Assembly: GCA_024643825.1 (NCBI GenBank)
Contig: JAHEME010000145.1
Coordinates: 1-7,029, forward strand
From: Chloroflexota bacterium
Lineage (GTDB): Bacteria; Chloroflexota; Anaerolineae; Aggregatilineales; UBA3940
Length of the DNA: 7,029 bases
Direction of reading: 5' to 3'
The notes beneath the pieces were generated by a model. It worked only from the letters and a program-made list of their open reading frames with translations, made no database searches and was not told where the DNA came from. Each line of letters begins with the position of its first letter. Position 1 is the first letter of the stretch. Below are positions 1 through 6,319 of this stretch, one piece after another. The position numbers were made by a program, and so were the translations under genes.

Positions 1-3000
1 CGCTTCGACGAGGCTCTCCTGAAGCAGGTAGATCGCATCCGGGTCGTCGTCGATGGCAAGCACAACGGCTTTGTCCCGTTCAATGCGACGCACAGGCCGA
101 TGAATAGCAGGCTTTTCATCCACCGGGCCGAGCGCACTCTCCCCATAGCGAAGAGGAAGCACCAGAGTGAAGGTCGATCCGCGATCTATCTCGCTTTCCG
201 CCGTCAGGTCGCCACCCAGCAGCCGCGCCAAACTGCGGCTGATCGCGAGGCCCAACCCCGTTCCCCCATACTGGCGTGTCGTGCTGCTATCGGCTTGCTG
301 GAACTCCTCAAAGATGCGGCCCAGCGCTTCCTCCGAGATGCCAATGCCGGAATCGCGCACCGCGATTTCATATACTTTGCCGCGCTTCTGTGATGAGATG
401 GTGATCGTTCCCTTGTGCGTAAACTTAGCCGCGTTGCTCAACAAATTGATCACGATCTGCTTGACCTTATCCTGATCAGAGAAGATCGGCGGCAGGTCAT
501 CCGCGACATCTTTGTTCAACTTCACGCCAGGCTGAATCAGCGGCTGGCTGGTCATGGTGCAGGCATCCAACAGCCCAGCGATCTCAAAGGTCGCGGCCTG
601 CACATCCATCCGGCCCGCCTCAATCTTGGCGATGTCGAGGATGGTATTGATCAATCCCAGCAAATGTTCCGCGCTGGAAAGCACCTTATCGAGATTCTCG
701 ATCTGCTTATCCGCCAGCACACCCTGAGCCTTGCGCTGCACGATGCGCGTGAACCCGATGATCGCTTTCAGCGGTGTACGCAGTTCGTGACTCATGTTTG
801 CCAGGAAGGTACTCTTGGCTTCGTTCGCTTCGACGGCTGCGGCGCGCGCCTCTTCCGCCTCCTCGAACAGCCGCGCATTCTCAATGGCAATCGCCGCCTG
901 CCGCGCCAGCCCTGTCAGGAAGTTCAGATCGTCTTTATCGAAGAGTGTGCCCGGCCCGGATCGCCACACCGCCATCATCCCCGTGAGTCGTTCCCCTGAC
1001 ATCAGCGGGGCTGCCATCAGCTTCTCGTCTGATTCTTCCAGCGTGCCCGGAATATGCACGCCGCGAGGATCATGATCCACATCATTGACAAACTCGGCGA
1101 CCCGCCGCTTTGCCATATCGCCAATGATGCCCTTACCGGGCCGAATCGGGCTGTCCCGAATCTCATCCGCTATGTCGCCCAACGCTACCAGCGCTTGCAA
1201 GGTTCCGCTGGCTTCATCCGGCACGTACACGGCACTGTTATCCGCGTCGAGAAGCTGCCGCGCGCGGGCTGCGATCTGCTCCATCACCGACTCCAGATCG
1301 AGCGTTGCCGAAATCTCACGCCCGACCTCCGCCAGTGCTGACATCTCTTCCGCGCGTCGTTCGATTTCCAGATACAGCCTCGCTCCCTCAATAGCGATGG
1401 ATGCCTGCCGTGCGACACTGACCAGAAAGTCGAGTTCCTGCTGGTTGAATAGCCCGAATTCGTGCTTGCGCCACACCGTGACCAGCCCGATGACCTCGTC
1501 CCCATTCAGCAGCGGCGCGGACATCAGCCCTTCGGGGTCTTCCTCCTCAGTAGGCGTTCCAGGAATATGCGAGTAGGTAGGGATTTCCTCGGCAAAGTTA
1601 GCGAAGAGTCCCTTGCCCGTTTGCGCTACATACCCCCCGACACCCTGCCCCGGTGAAAGGGTCTGCGACTTGATCTCTTCGATGTACTGCCCCAACACTA
1701 CAACTGGCTTATACAGTTCCTTATCCGGCTCTTTGAGATACAGCGCGATGTCATTGACCCGCATAATCTCCATGACCCGCCCCGCGATCTGTTCCAGCAC
1801 GGGTTCCAGACTGCGGGCGCTGGCGATGTCGTTCCCGATCTCCGCCAGAGTCGCCATCTCACTCGCCCGCCGCTGAATCTCCTGATACAGCCGCGCATTG
1901 GCTATCGCCGTCCCTACGTTCCCGGCGATAGTTCCCAGCAGCCTCACGTCGTCTTCAGTGAAGCGGCCTTCCTCTTCCGTGCTCTGCACGCTGATCACCC
2001 CGATGGCCTGCTTACCCGCGATGATCGGCACGCCTACATACGACTTCGCCTGCCTGCCTATCCGCTGCGTTTTAAGCTCGACCGTCCGCGCGTCAATGTC
2101 CTGATTGATCAGCAGCGGCTCGCCCGATTCGAGGATGCGGCTGGTGAGGCCCTCACCAAAGCGGATCGGAGGCGACTCCTGTCCATACGAATAGCGAAAC
2201 TCGATCATATTCGTCAGTGGAGCTTGCAGTGCCACATACACGATGTCCGCGGCAAACGATGTCCGCATCTGCTCCCCGATCAGTTCGATCAGCGCATCGA
2301 TGTCCAGTTCAGTGCTGATCACCTGGCTGATACGGTTCACAGTTGCCAGCTCGGAGTTTCTCTGCTGCGTCTCTGCGAACAATCGCGCACTCTCCAAACT
2401 GATGCTCATGCTGGCCGCCAGCGTACTCAGTAATCGCAGATCGTCGTCGGAGAAAGCGTACTCGCGCTCCACATTCTGCAGGCTGATCCCTCCACGCACT
2501 TCTCCGCCCATACGAAGCGGAACAAACACCCCCGATTTGGAGGGTTCTGTGTCTTCAAAAGTGGTCCCTGCTGGAAACCCATCGGCGGTATCGATCTTGA
2601 ACGGTTGACCCGTTGTGATCAGCCGGTGCACCATACTGCCCTCTGTGTAATGCATCGTACGCGGATAGAATCGCTGACCCTTCTCATAAAGATATTGAAC
2701 ATCCATTTGGCGATCTTGTGGATCAAATCCGGCGATGATAACTGCCTGGGCATCGAAAAGTGCACGGATTTTCTCGCCGACCAGTTCATAGATGGCAGCC
2801 ATGTCCATTTGTGCTACCAGCCCTGCCTGCACGCTGTTGATGATCGCCAGTTCCGCATTCCTCTGCCGGATTTCCTCCGCCTGCCGTGCCCGTTCCAGCG
2901 CTGTGGAAATATGCTGCCCCACGAATTCCAGCACCTCAACATCTTCTAAAGAGTATTTGATGTCTTCTCGGTAACTCTGGACGACAAGCGCCCCTACGGT

Positions 3001-3495
3001 CTCGTCGTAGCTCTTCAGCGGAATCCCAATTCCATCCGATGCAGTGCCCACTAATTCGAACTCGCCTGCTTCTTGCGCCTTCCGTACGCTTCCATCAGCA
3101 TCCGCCAGAGTTCTTCCGTGTCGTAGCAGCCACCCTGTCGCTCCGCGCTGATCCGCCAACCGAGTTGGGAGTGGCGCGTCAACATCCACCGTATCGACCC
3201 AATACTCCCAAGTAATCAGGTCACTTTGCGCATCGTACAATGCAATGAACAGATTCTCAGCGTACATCAGCGTTCCAATGATGCCATGAAGCTGCCTGTA
3301 AAAGCCCTGCATATCCTCGACGGCGCTCGCAGCATCGGCAATCCGATACTGCGCTTGCAGCCGTTTGGCCTGGTCAACATACCCGGCCTCACGCTCTTCG
3401 CATTCGGCGAGGTGCTGGCGCAGCGTTCGCAGTTCGGCAGCGGTCTCCGATAGTGCCTTCTCATGGCTGGATCGTTGATCGGCTTTCTTCGTCAT
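1..3495 (-). CDS. Multi-GAF hybrid sensor histidine kinase, C-terminus cut by window edge
   Basis: This is a predicted cytoplasmic hybrid histidine kinase: it would autophosphorylate on His and pass the phosphate to its own receiver domain. The frame is open for 1165 codons and runs off the left edge. Residues 1-50 are charged and coiled-coil-like. Five GAF domains follow at about 45-205, 213-373, 382-537, 545-707 and 715-877, joined by helical linkers of the form ARL(F/Y)xE..RR..E. HisKA is at 893-960, with the H-box SHELRTPL and phospho-acceptor His903. HATPase_c is at about 1005-1118: N-box NLLSNAAKF 1017-1025, G1 DSGIGI 1048-1053, G2 GGTGLGL 1077-1083. A receiver begins near 1144 with acidic residues D1149-D1151; its phospho-acceptor Asp lies outside the window. 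No membrane segment is visible. The only cysteines are C32 and C979. Lys910 after the H-box is unusual, since Asn is common there. The ATG is fixed by an in-frame TGA three codons upstream (3502-3504) and a GAGGAA ribosome site at 3498-3503. The ligand and regulon are unknown. Confidence 0.95.
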   Translation of the reverse strand, partial: MTKKADQRSSHEKALSETAAELRTLRQHLAECEEREAGYVDQAKRLQAQYRIADAASAVEDMQGFYRQLHGIIGTLMYAENLFIALYDAQSDLITWEYWVDTVDVDAPLPTRLADQRGATGWLLRHGRTLADADGSVRKAQEAGEFELVGTASDGIGIPLKSYDETVGALVVQSYREDIKYSLEDVEVLEFVGQHISTALERARQAEEIRQRNAELAIINSVQAGLVAQMDMAAIYELVGEKIRALFDAQAVIIAGFDPQDRQMDVQYLYEKGQRFYPRTMHYTEGSMVHRLITTGQPFKIDTADGFPAGTTFEDTEPSKSGVFVPLRMGGEVRGGISLQNVEREYAFSDDDLRLLSTLAASMSISLESARLFAETQQRNSELATVNRISQVISTELDIDALIELIGEQMRTSFAADIVYVALQAPLTNMIEFRYSYGQESPPIRFGEGLTSRILESGEPLLINQDIDARTVELKTQRIGRQAKSYVGVPIIAGKQAIGVISVQSTEEEGRFTEDDVRLLGTIAGNVGTAIANARLYQEIQRRASEMATLAEIGNDIASARSLEPVLEQIAGRVMEIMRVNDIALYLKEPDKELYKPVVVLGQYIEEIKSQTLSPGQGVGGYVAQTGKGLFANFAEEIPTYSHIPGTPTEEEDPEGLMSAPLLNGDEVIGLVTVWRKHEFGLFNQQELDFLVSVARQASIAIEGARLYLEIERRAEEMSALAEVGREISATLDLESVMEQIAARARQLLDADNSAVYVPDEASGTLQALVALGDIADEIRDSPIRPGKGIIGDMAKRRVAEFVNDVDHDPRGVHIPGTLEESDEKLMAAPLMSGERLTGMMAVWRSGPGTLFDKDDLNFLTGLARQAAIAIENARLFEEAEEARAAAVEANEAKSTFLANMSHELRTPLKAIIGFTRIVQRKAQGVLADKQIENLDKVLSSAEHLLGLINTILDIAKIEAGRMDVQAATFEIAGLLDACTMTSQPLIQPGVKLNKDVADDLPPIFSDQDKVKQIVINLLSNAAKFTHKGTITISSQKRGKVYEIAVRDSGIGISEEALGRIFEEFQQADSSTTRQYGGTGLGLAISRSLARLLGGDLTAESEIDRGSTFTLVLPLRYGESALGPVDEKPAIHRPVRRIERDKAVVLAIDDDPDAIYLLQESLVEA

Positions 3496-3593
3496 GCTTC
3501 CTCACTTGATGCAGGGCATCGCAAACATACTGCGCGCACCTCGTGGCAGCTTTCAAATAAATCTTCGATGGGGTTATCCGATTGACTTGCCAT
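3492..3593 (-). CDS. Possible 33-residue small ORF coupled to the kinase start
   Basis: I do not recognise this ORF. It has 33 codons from an ATG at 3593-3591, and its TGA overlaps the kinase ATG as ATGA. That geometry is typical of translational coupling. The frame is closed upstream by an in-frame TAG, so it cannot be much longer unless a TTG or CTG start is used. The product would be acidic at the N-terminus (DNPIEDLFE) and carries Cys16, His17, Cys23 and Cys26, the last two as CLRC. Such a cluster could bind a metal, but at this length it may be chance. The ribosome site is weak (AGG close to the ATG). The kinase ribosome site lies inside this ORF. It could be a leader peptide, a small partner protein, or non-coding. 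Coding status is doubtful because only position and the stop/start overlap support it. Confidence 0.3.
   Translation of the reverse strand: MASQSDNPIEDLFESCHEVRAVCLRCPASSEEA
3508..3520. repeat. Short hairpin just upstream of kinase ribosome site
   Basis: GATGC-AGG-GCATC is a perfect 5-bp stem with a 3-nt loop, lying a few bases 5' of the kinase GAGGAA ribosome site and inside the small ORF. It could modestly affect initiation at the kinase ATG in coupled translation, but a stem this short is common by chance. Confidence 0.25.
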
Positions 3594-3642
3594 CGCCTGG
3601 CGCTTCAATGGCAGTGTTTGCTAGATCAAGCTCCCGGCAGTA

Positions 3643-3663
3643 TTAGCCATCCCCAATGGCTAA
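3643..3663. repeat. Perfect 8-bp stem-loop in the spacer
   Basis: TTAGCCAT, loop CCCCA, ATGGCTAA form a perfect 8-bp hairpin between the transporter stop and the kinase start. It abuts the next hairpin (3663-3704). No T-run follows on either strand, so it does not look like a simple intrinsic terminator. It would be transcribed in the leader of any kinase transcript starting near 3714. Confidence 0.55.
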
Positions 3664-3704
3664 GCCGCTATCATACACGCGTTCTTCTGCGTGCGATAGC
3701 GGCT
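3663..3704. repeat. Long inverted repeat, 10-bp outer stem plus 5-bp inner stem
   Basis: The arms AGCCGCTATC and GATAGCGGCT are exactly complementary. Inside them CACGC pairs with GCGTG across an 8-nt loop, after a small 3/1 internal bulge. The result is a stable, nearly continuous hairpin. In the minus direction it is followed by TTAGCC and not by a U-tract, so rho-independent termination is not clearly supported. Alternatives are a transcript-stabilising 3' structure for the transporter mRNA, a structured kinase leader, or a REP-like element. Confidence 0.6.
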
Positions 3705-3720
3705 CTGTCTCTTCCATTTG

Positions 3721-3748
3721 TAAATACGCCCCTCTCCCAGACTGTCAA
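3721..3748 (-). promoter_or_regulatory. Candidate promoter for the kinase (or small ORF plus kinase)
   Basis: On the minus strand a perfect TTGACA (3748-3743) is followed after 16 bp by TATTTA (3726-3721), which matches the -10 consensus at only three positions. A transcript would start near 3714 and carry two hairpins before the small ORF and kinase. The -35 lies in the loop between the arms of the GC-rich inverted repeat at 3731-3769. The -35 is strong and the -10 weak, so this is tentative. Confidence 0.35.
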
Positions 3749-3783
3749 AGGCGGTCGAATCGGGAGAGGAGTTGGGGTGAGGG
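3731..3783. repeat. Chloroflexota-style intergenic palindromic repeat directly after the transporter stop
   Basis: On the minus strand the sequence right after the transporter TGA reads CCCTCACCCCAACTCCTCTCCC, written here in parts: CCCTCACCCC, then AACT, then CCTCTCCC. About 23 nt later comes GGGAGAGG, perfectly complementary to CCTCTCCC (3731-3738 and 3762-3769), giving an 8-bp stem. I recall similar CCCTCACCCC...CTCTCCC spacers as dispersed repeats in several GC-rich genomes, including Chloroflexota. It may act as a transcript end for the transporter, but what follows is only GGCGTATTTAC, not a good U-tract. Confidence 0.5.
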
Positions 3784-3784
3784 A

Positions 3785-6076
3785 TCAGTCCAGCAATACC
3801 TTCATTGTATCGTTGGCGCTCACCAACCGTTCGGCAATCGTGTTCGCCATGAACTTGTGGAACGCCGTCGAGATTTCCGGGTTCTTCTCCCCCATTGCTT
3901 CCAGCGACTCAATAGATAAGAAGAACAGGACGGCCTTCCCCTCCGTAACCACCCTCGCCGTTGCCGGAATATCGAGGTAATAGCTCAACTCCCCAATCAC
4001 CGTTCCGCTGCTCATCGTACGGATGCGCATCCACCGATCATCATGCAGCTTCAACTGCACCGTGACCTGCCCCTCTTCGATGAAGTACATTCCACACGGC
4101 GGGTCGCCCTGCTCCAGTACCACTTCTCCCGCATCCATCTCGATCCGTTGAAGATACGACATCATCGCATCAGCGCTCTTCCGGCTGTCCAACACCTTTA
4201 CCAGCCTCCGCGTCATGGTTGGCGGTTTGATCCCAAAGCCAACGCTTTCAAAATCCTCGATCACCTGATCTTCGTACCACTCCATCCCATGATCCAGATC
4301 GGGAAACATCCGCCACTGTTGGTCACGTTTAGAGACGAATGGTTCCTGCGTCAGTCGTTTCTCCATCACCGGCGAGAGAGCGGTGAAAAGAATGACTACA
4401 TTTTGTTGTTCGGCATATTGCAACATTTTCTGAAAACTCAGCATCGCCGACGAATCCACGCCCGTCACCTGGTGAAAGTCCAGTAAGAAGTAGCGTGGGC
4501 GCTGCTGCTCGCGATCCTCGATCCGCGCCCGAAACTGGTTGAACAGGGTATTCGCTGTCCCAAAGAAGATGAAACCCTGAAGCTTCACCATATACAGCCA
4601 GTGCCCCTTGCGCCGCAGCAGGTCGCGGTAGAGTTCAGGGCGATCCACCGTACTTTGATGGTTGGCCCCGGAGAGCGCATGCTTGATCACGTTGATCCGG
4701 CTGTAATTGACCACAAACAGGATCACTGCCAGCACGATCCCCACAGCAATTCCCGGTAGGAAGCCGACCGCGAAGATCACGCCCAGAATCAGCAGCACGA
4801 TCACGTAATCCATCGTAGGCAGTTCTTTCCGCGCATCGACCACCCACCGCAGCATGAACGTTACCCCGAAGTACATGATCAGCCCGCCCAGCACAAAGAT
4901 CGGGAAGAACAGCAGCAGCGAGGCCCCGGCGAACAGCACCACTGCCGTGAGAGCCGCTTGCAGCACACCGACCAGCCGCGTCCCGGCTTTCATCCGATGC
5001 ACCAGCGCGGTCGAACCCAGATAGTGCGCCCCTGGCGGACTGGCGACGAGCGCCCCCAGCAGATTACCCACGCCCAAAATCTTCAGTTCGCGATTCAGGT
5101 CGATGTCCTTCTGCACCTCCAGCTCAATCCCGGTGGCTCCCAGCAGCAGCGAGATCACCAGCACCACCGAAGTGGAAAGCAGACTCCCTGCCTGATCGAA
5201 CAGAATACCCCAGTCCACTTGCCTCAGATCGGCAAGCTGGATCGGCTGCCACAATCCGCCTGCAGGCATCGAGTTCAGTAACCAGCCTTGCTGGGCAGCA
5301 ACACCCATCGGGGTTCCGGTTGCTGCCAGTACCGCGAAGAAGATCGCAATGCTGACGATAATCAAACCCGGCAGGATCAGAAAGTGACTGATCCGCTTCA
5401 TAATGAGGATTAACACGACCGCAAATACCAGACCGGGCAACCACCGAACGATCAACCCTGGTTGGGTTAGTGAAGGCACGAGGGATGCATGGGTCATTAA
5501 CGTTATCGCACCTTTGACCAACAGCAGCCCCGATCCACTCAGAAAGCCGCCGATCACCGGGTACGGAATGAATCGGATCATGTCACCTAGCCGCAGAAAT
5601 CCCAGCAGCAGAAATGCCAGCCCGGTCAGGATGGAAGCCCCCATGATCACGGCCCCCACTGTCACAAAGGCCGTCTCTGGCGGCGTTCCCGGTGGCAGCG
5701 CCGCGATCACCGCCACCGCCGCAACCGAGAGCACCGCCACGCCAGAATCCGTCACGCCGGAAATCACGCCCGGAGTCGAGCTAAACAGCGAGGTCAGCGT
5801 CACCATGATCATGCCACCAAACAGCAGAAAGCCGATCCCAGCGGGCGCATAGGGAGCAAGATCGCCGGAGAAAATCAGCGACGCAAACGCGATAGACGCG
5901 GTGACACCAATCACCCCGGTGATCGCCCCAGCCATCAACGCAGCGATCAGGTTCTGCGGTTTCAATGCCTCCGCCATTTCCTCAAACCAGGTAGGTTTGG
6001 AGACTAAAGGCAGATCATCTTCCTGCGCATCTGCATCCAGATACGAGGCTAATGCTCCATCAGATTGTGCGTCCAT
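3785..6076 (-). CDS. SulP (SLC26-type) anion transporter with C-terminal STAS and cNMP-binding domains
   Basis: This is a complete 763-residue inner-membrane protein, predicted as a SulP-family transporter; the substrate (sulfate, bicarbonate or other) cannot be read from sequence. After an acidic N-terminal tail (1-30), many hydrophobic segments span about 41-460. A STAS domain follows at about 480-605, with the conserved DFHQVTGVDSSA segment (533-544). A cyclic-nucleotide-binding-like domain at about 637-750 contains the GEL core (695-697). The usual TM1 proline-containing IPQ(A/S)xAYA motif is absent; the corresponding region reads VTASIAFASLIFSGDLAP, as in a divergent SulP branch. The cNMP phosphate-binding cassette reads GELSYYLDIPATARVV. 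It lacks the Arg normally found right after the Pro, and an Arg sits three residues later, so nucleotide binding is uncertain. The ATG is preceded by AGGTGAG with 5-nt spacing. The kinase follows on the same strand after 289 bp. Confidence 0.92.
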   Translation of the reverse strand: MDAQSDGALASYLDADAQEDDLPLVSKPTWFEEMAEALKPQNLIAALMAGAITGVIGVTASIAFASLIFSGDLAPYAPAGIGFLLFGGMIMVTLTSLFSSTPGVISGVTDSGVAVLSVAAVAVIAALPPGTPPETAFVTVGAVIMGASILTGLAFLLLGFLRLGDMIRFIPYPVIGGFLSGSGLLLVKGAITLMTHASLVPSLTQPGLIVRWLPGLVFAVVLILIMKRISHFLILPGLIIVSIAIFFAVLAATGTPMGVAAQQGWLLNSMPAGGLWQPIQLADLRQVDWGILFDQAGSLLSTSVVLVISLLLGATGIELEVQKDIDLNRELKILGVGNLLGALVASPPGAHYLGSTALVHRMKAGTRLVGVLQAALTAVVLFAGASLLLFFPIFVLGGLIMYFGVTFMLRWVVDARKELPTMDYVIVLLILGVIFAVGFLPGIAVGIVLAVILFVVNYSRINVIKHALSGANHQSTVDRPELYRDLLRRKGHWLYMVKLQGFIFFGTANTLFNQFRARIEDREQQRPRYFLLDFHQVTGVDSSAMLSFQKMLQYAEQQNVVILFTALSPVMEKRLTQEPFVSKRDQQWRMFPDLDHGMEWYEDQVIEDFESVGFGIKPPTMTRRLVKVLDSRKSADAMMSYLQRIEMDAGEVVLEQGDPPCGMYFIEEGQVTVQLKLHDDRWMRIRTMSSGTVIGELSYYLDIPATARVVTEGKAVLFFLSIESLEAMGEKNPEISTAFHKFMANTIAERLVSANDTMKVLLD

Positions 6077-6092
6077 TGCTTCTCACCTGTAG

Positions 6093-6104
6093 GCTATCGA
6101 TAGC
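6093..6104. repeat. 12-bp perfect palindrome in the transporter leader
   Basis: GCTATCGATAGC is self-complementary over 12 bp and lies between the predicted transporter start of transcription (about 6130) and its ribosome site. It could be an operator for a dimeric regulator, where binding would block elongation or initiation. The regulator is unknown. Confidence 0.35.
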
Positions 6105-6136
6105 TGCCATAGCGAATTCTCCCAAACGGTCGTACA

Positions 6137-6165
6137 AGAATAAACGCACGCGTCTTCTTTCACAA
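6137..6165 (-). promoter_or_regulatory. Candidate sigma-70-type promoter for the SulP transporter
   Basis: On the minus strand TTGTGA (6165-6160), a 17-bp spacer and TATTCT (6142-6137) match the -35 and -10 consensus at four of six positions each. Transcription would start near 6130, giving a leader of about 54 nt before the ATG at 6076. Its -35 lies about 31 bp from the -35 of the plus-strand promoter, a typical divergent arrangement. Confidence 0.5.
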
Positions 6166-6196
6166 CTTCGGCGGTAGCGCAGTCCTTCTCAACCAC

Positions 6197-6225
6197 TTGA
6201 CGCGATATAACCCTTCCCCTACAAT
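6197..6225 (+). promoter_or_regulatory. Sigma-70-type promoter for the lipoprotein
   Basis: TTGACG (6197-6202), exactly 17 bp, then TACAAT (6220-6225): five of six matches in each hexamer with optimal spacing. This is the best promoter in the window. Transcription would start near 6232, inside the 8-bp palindrome GGCTAGCC (6226-6233), leaving a leader of nearly 90 nt before the ATG at 6320. Confidence 0.65.
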
Positions 6226-6242
6226 GGCTAGCCTACAGTTTC

Positions 6243-6272
6243 TTGCCTGATAACTTACGGAAGATGTATTAT
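6243..6272 (+). promoter_or_regulatory. Weak second candidate promoter for the lipoprotein
   Basis: TTGCCT (6243-6248), an 18-bp spacer and TATTAT (6267-6272) form a second possible promoter. The -10 is good and the -35 partial. It would start transcription within the TGACA-GCA-TGTCA dyad, so the two could form a regulated start. It is less convincing than the upstream promoter. Confidence 0.22.
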
Positions 6273-6285
6273 TGACAGCATGTCA
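6273..6285. promoter_or_regulatory. TGACA-N3-TGTCA dyad, possible operator
   Basis: TGACA-GCA-TGTCA is a perfect 5+5 dyad with a 3-bp centre in the lipoprotein leader. It lies downstream of the main predicted promoter and at the expected start of the weaker one. The size suits a dimeric repressor site, but no regulator gene is in view to support this. Confidence 0.3.
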
Positions 6286-6319
6286 GCCGGGCCGGGAACT
6301 CGACTCAGGGGGGAGAATC

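Larger units (their letters stand above)
6087..6238. repeat. 10-bp inverted repeat flanking the divergent promoters
   Basis: CTGTAGGCTA (6087-6096) and TAGCCTACAG (6229-6238) are exact reverse complements. Read in each gene's own direction, both the transporter leader and the lipoprotein start region contain TAGCCTACAG in the same orientation. One copy lies just upstream of the transporter ribosome site. The other lies over the predicted lipoprotein transcription start, and each overlaps a local palindrome. They are candidate sites for one shared regulator, but a chance match in about 240 bp is not excluded. Confidence 0.45.

Noticed and set aside
1284..1505. Minus-strand frame inside the kinase
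   Set aside because: It is a shifted frame of the kinase GAF region; the kinase frame is unbroken there, so no frameshift is needed.
100..2974. Many plus-strand open frames (for example 415-999, 1085-1576, 2243-2608, 2605-2949)
   Set aside because: They are antisense to the continuous kinase frame, which shows clear GAF, HisKA and HATPase motifs. Their translations are Arg/Ser/Pro-rich and show no domain signals.
3267..3464. Minus-strand 65-codon frame near the kinase start
   Set aside because: It is an out-of-frame shadow of the kinase N-terminal coiled-coil and GAF1 region.
3643..3703. Spacer hairpins as classical rho-independent terminators
   Set aside because: No run of T follows either stem in either direction.
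3582..3980. Plus-strand 132-codon frame spanning the spacer and the transporter 3' end
   Set aside because: It covers the hairpin cluster and is antisense to the conserved cNMP-binding domain; no recognisable protein features.
4043..5852. Plus-strand frames opposite the transporter (4043-4486, 4958-5281, 5403-5852)
   Set aside because: Antisense to conserved STAS and membrane-domain coding; compositions are typical of reverse-strand shadows.
6272..6300. Perfect TTGACA at 6272-6277 as a -35 box on the plus strand
   Set aside because: The sequence 16-18 bp downstream is GC-rich (around GGAACT) with no -10 match.
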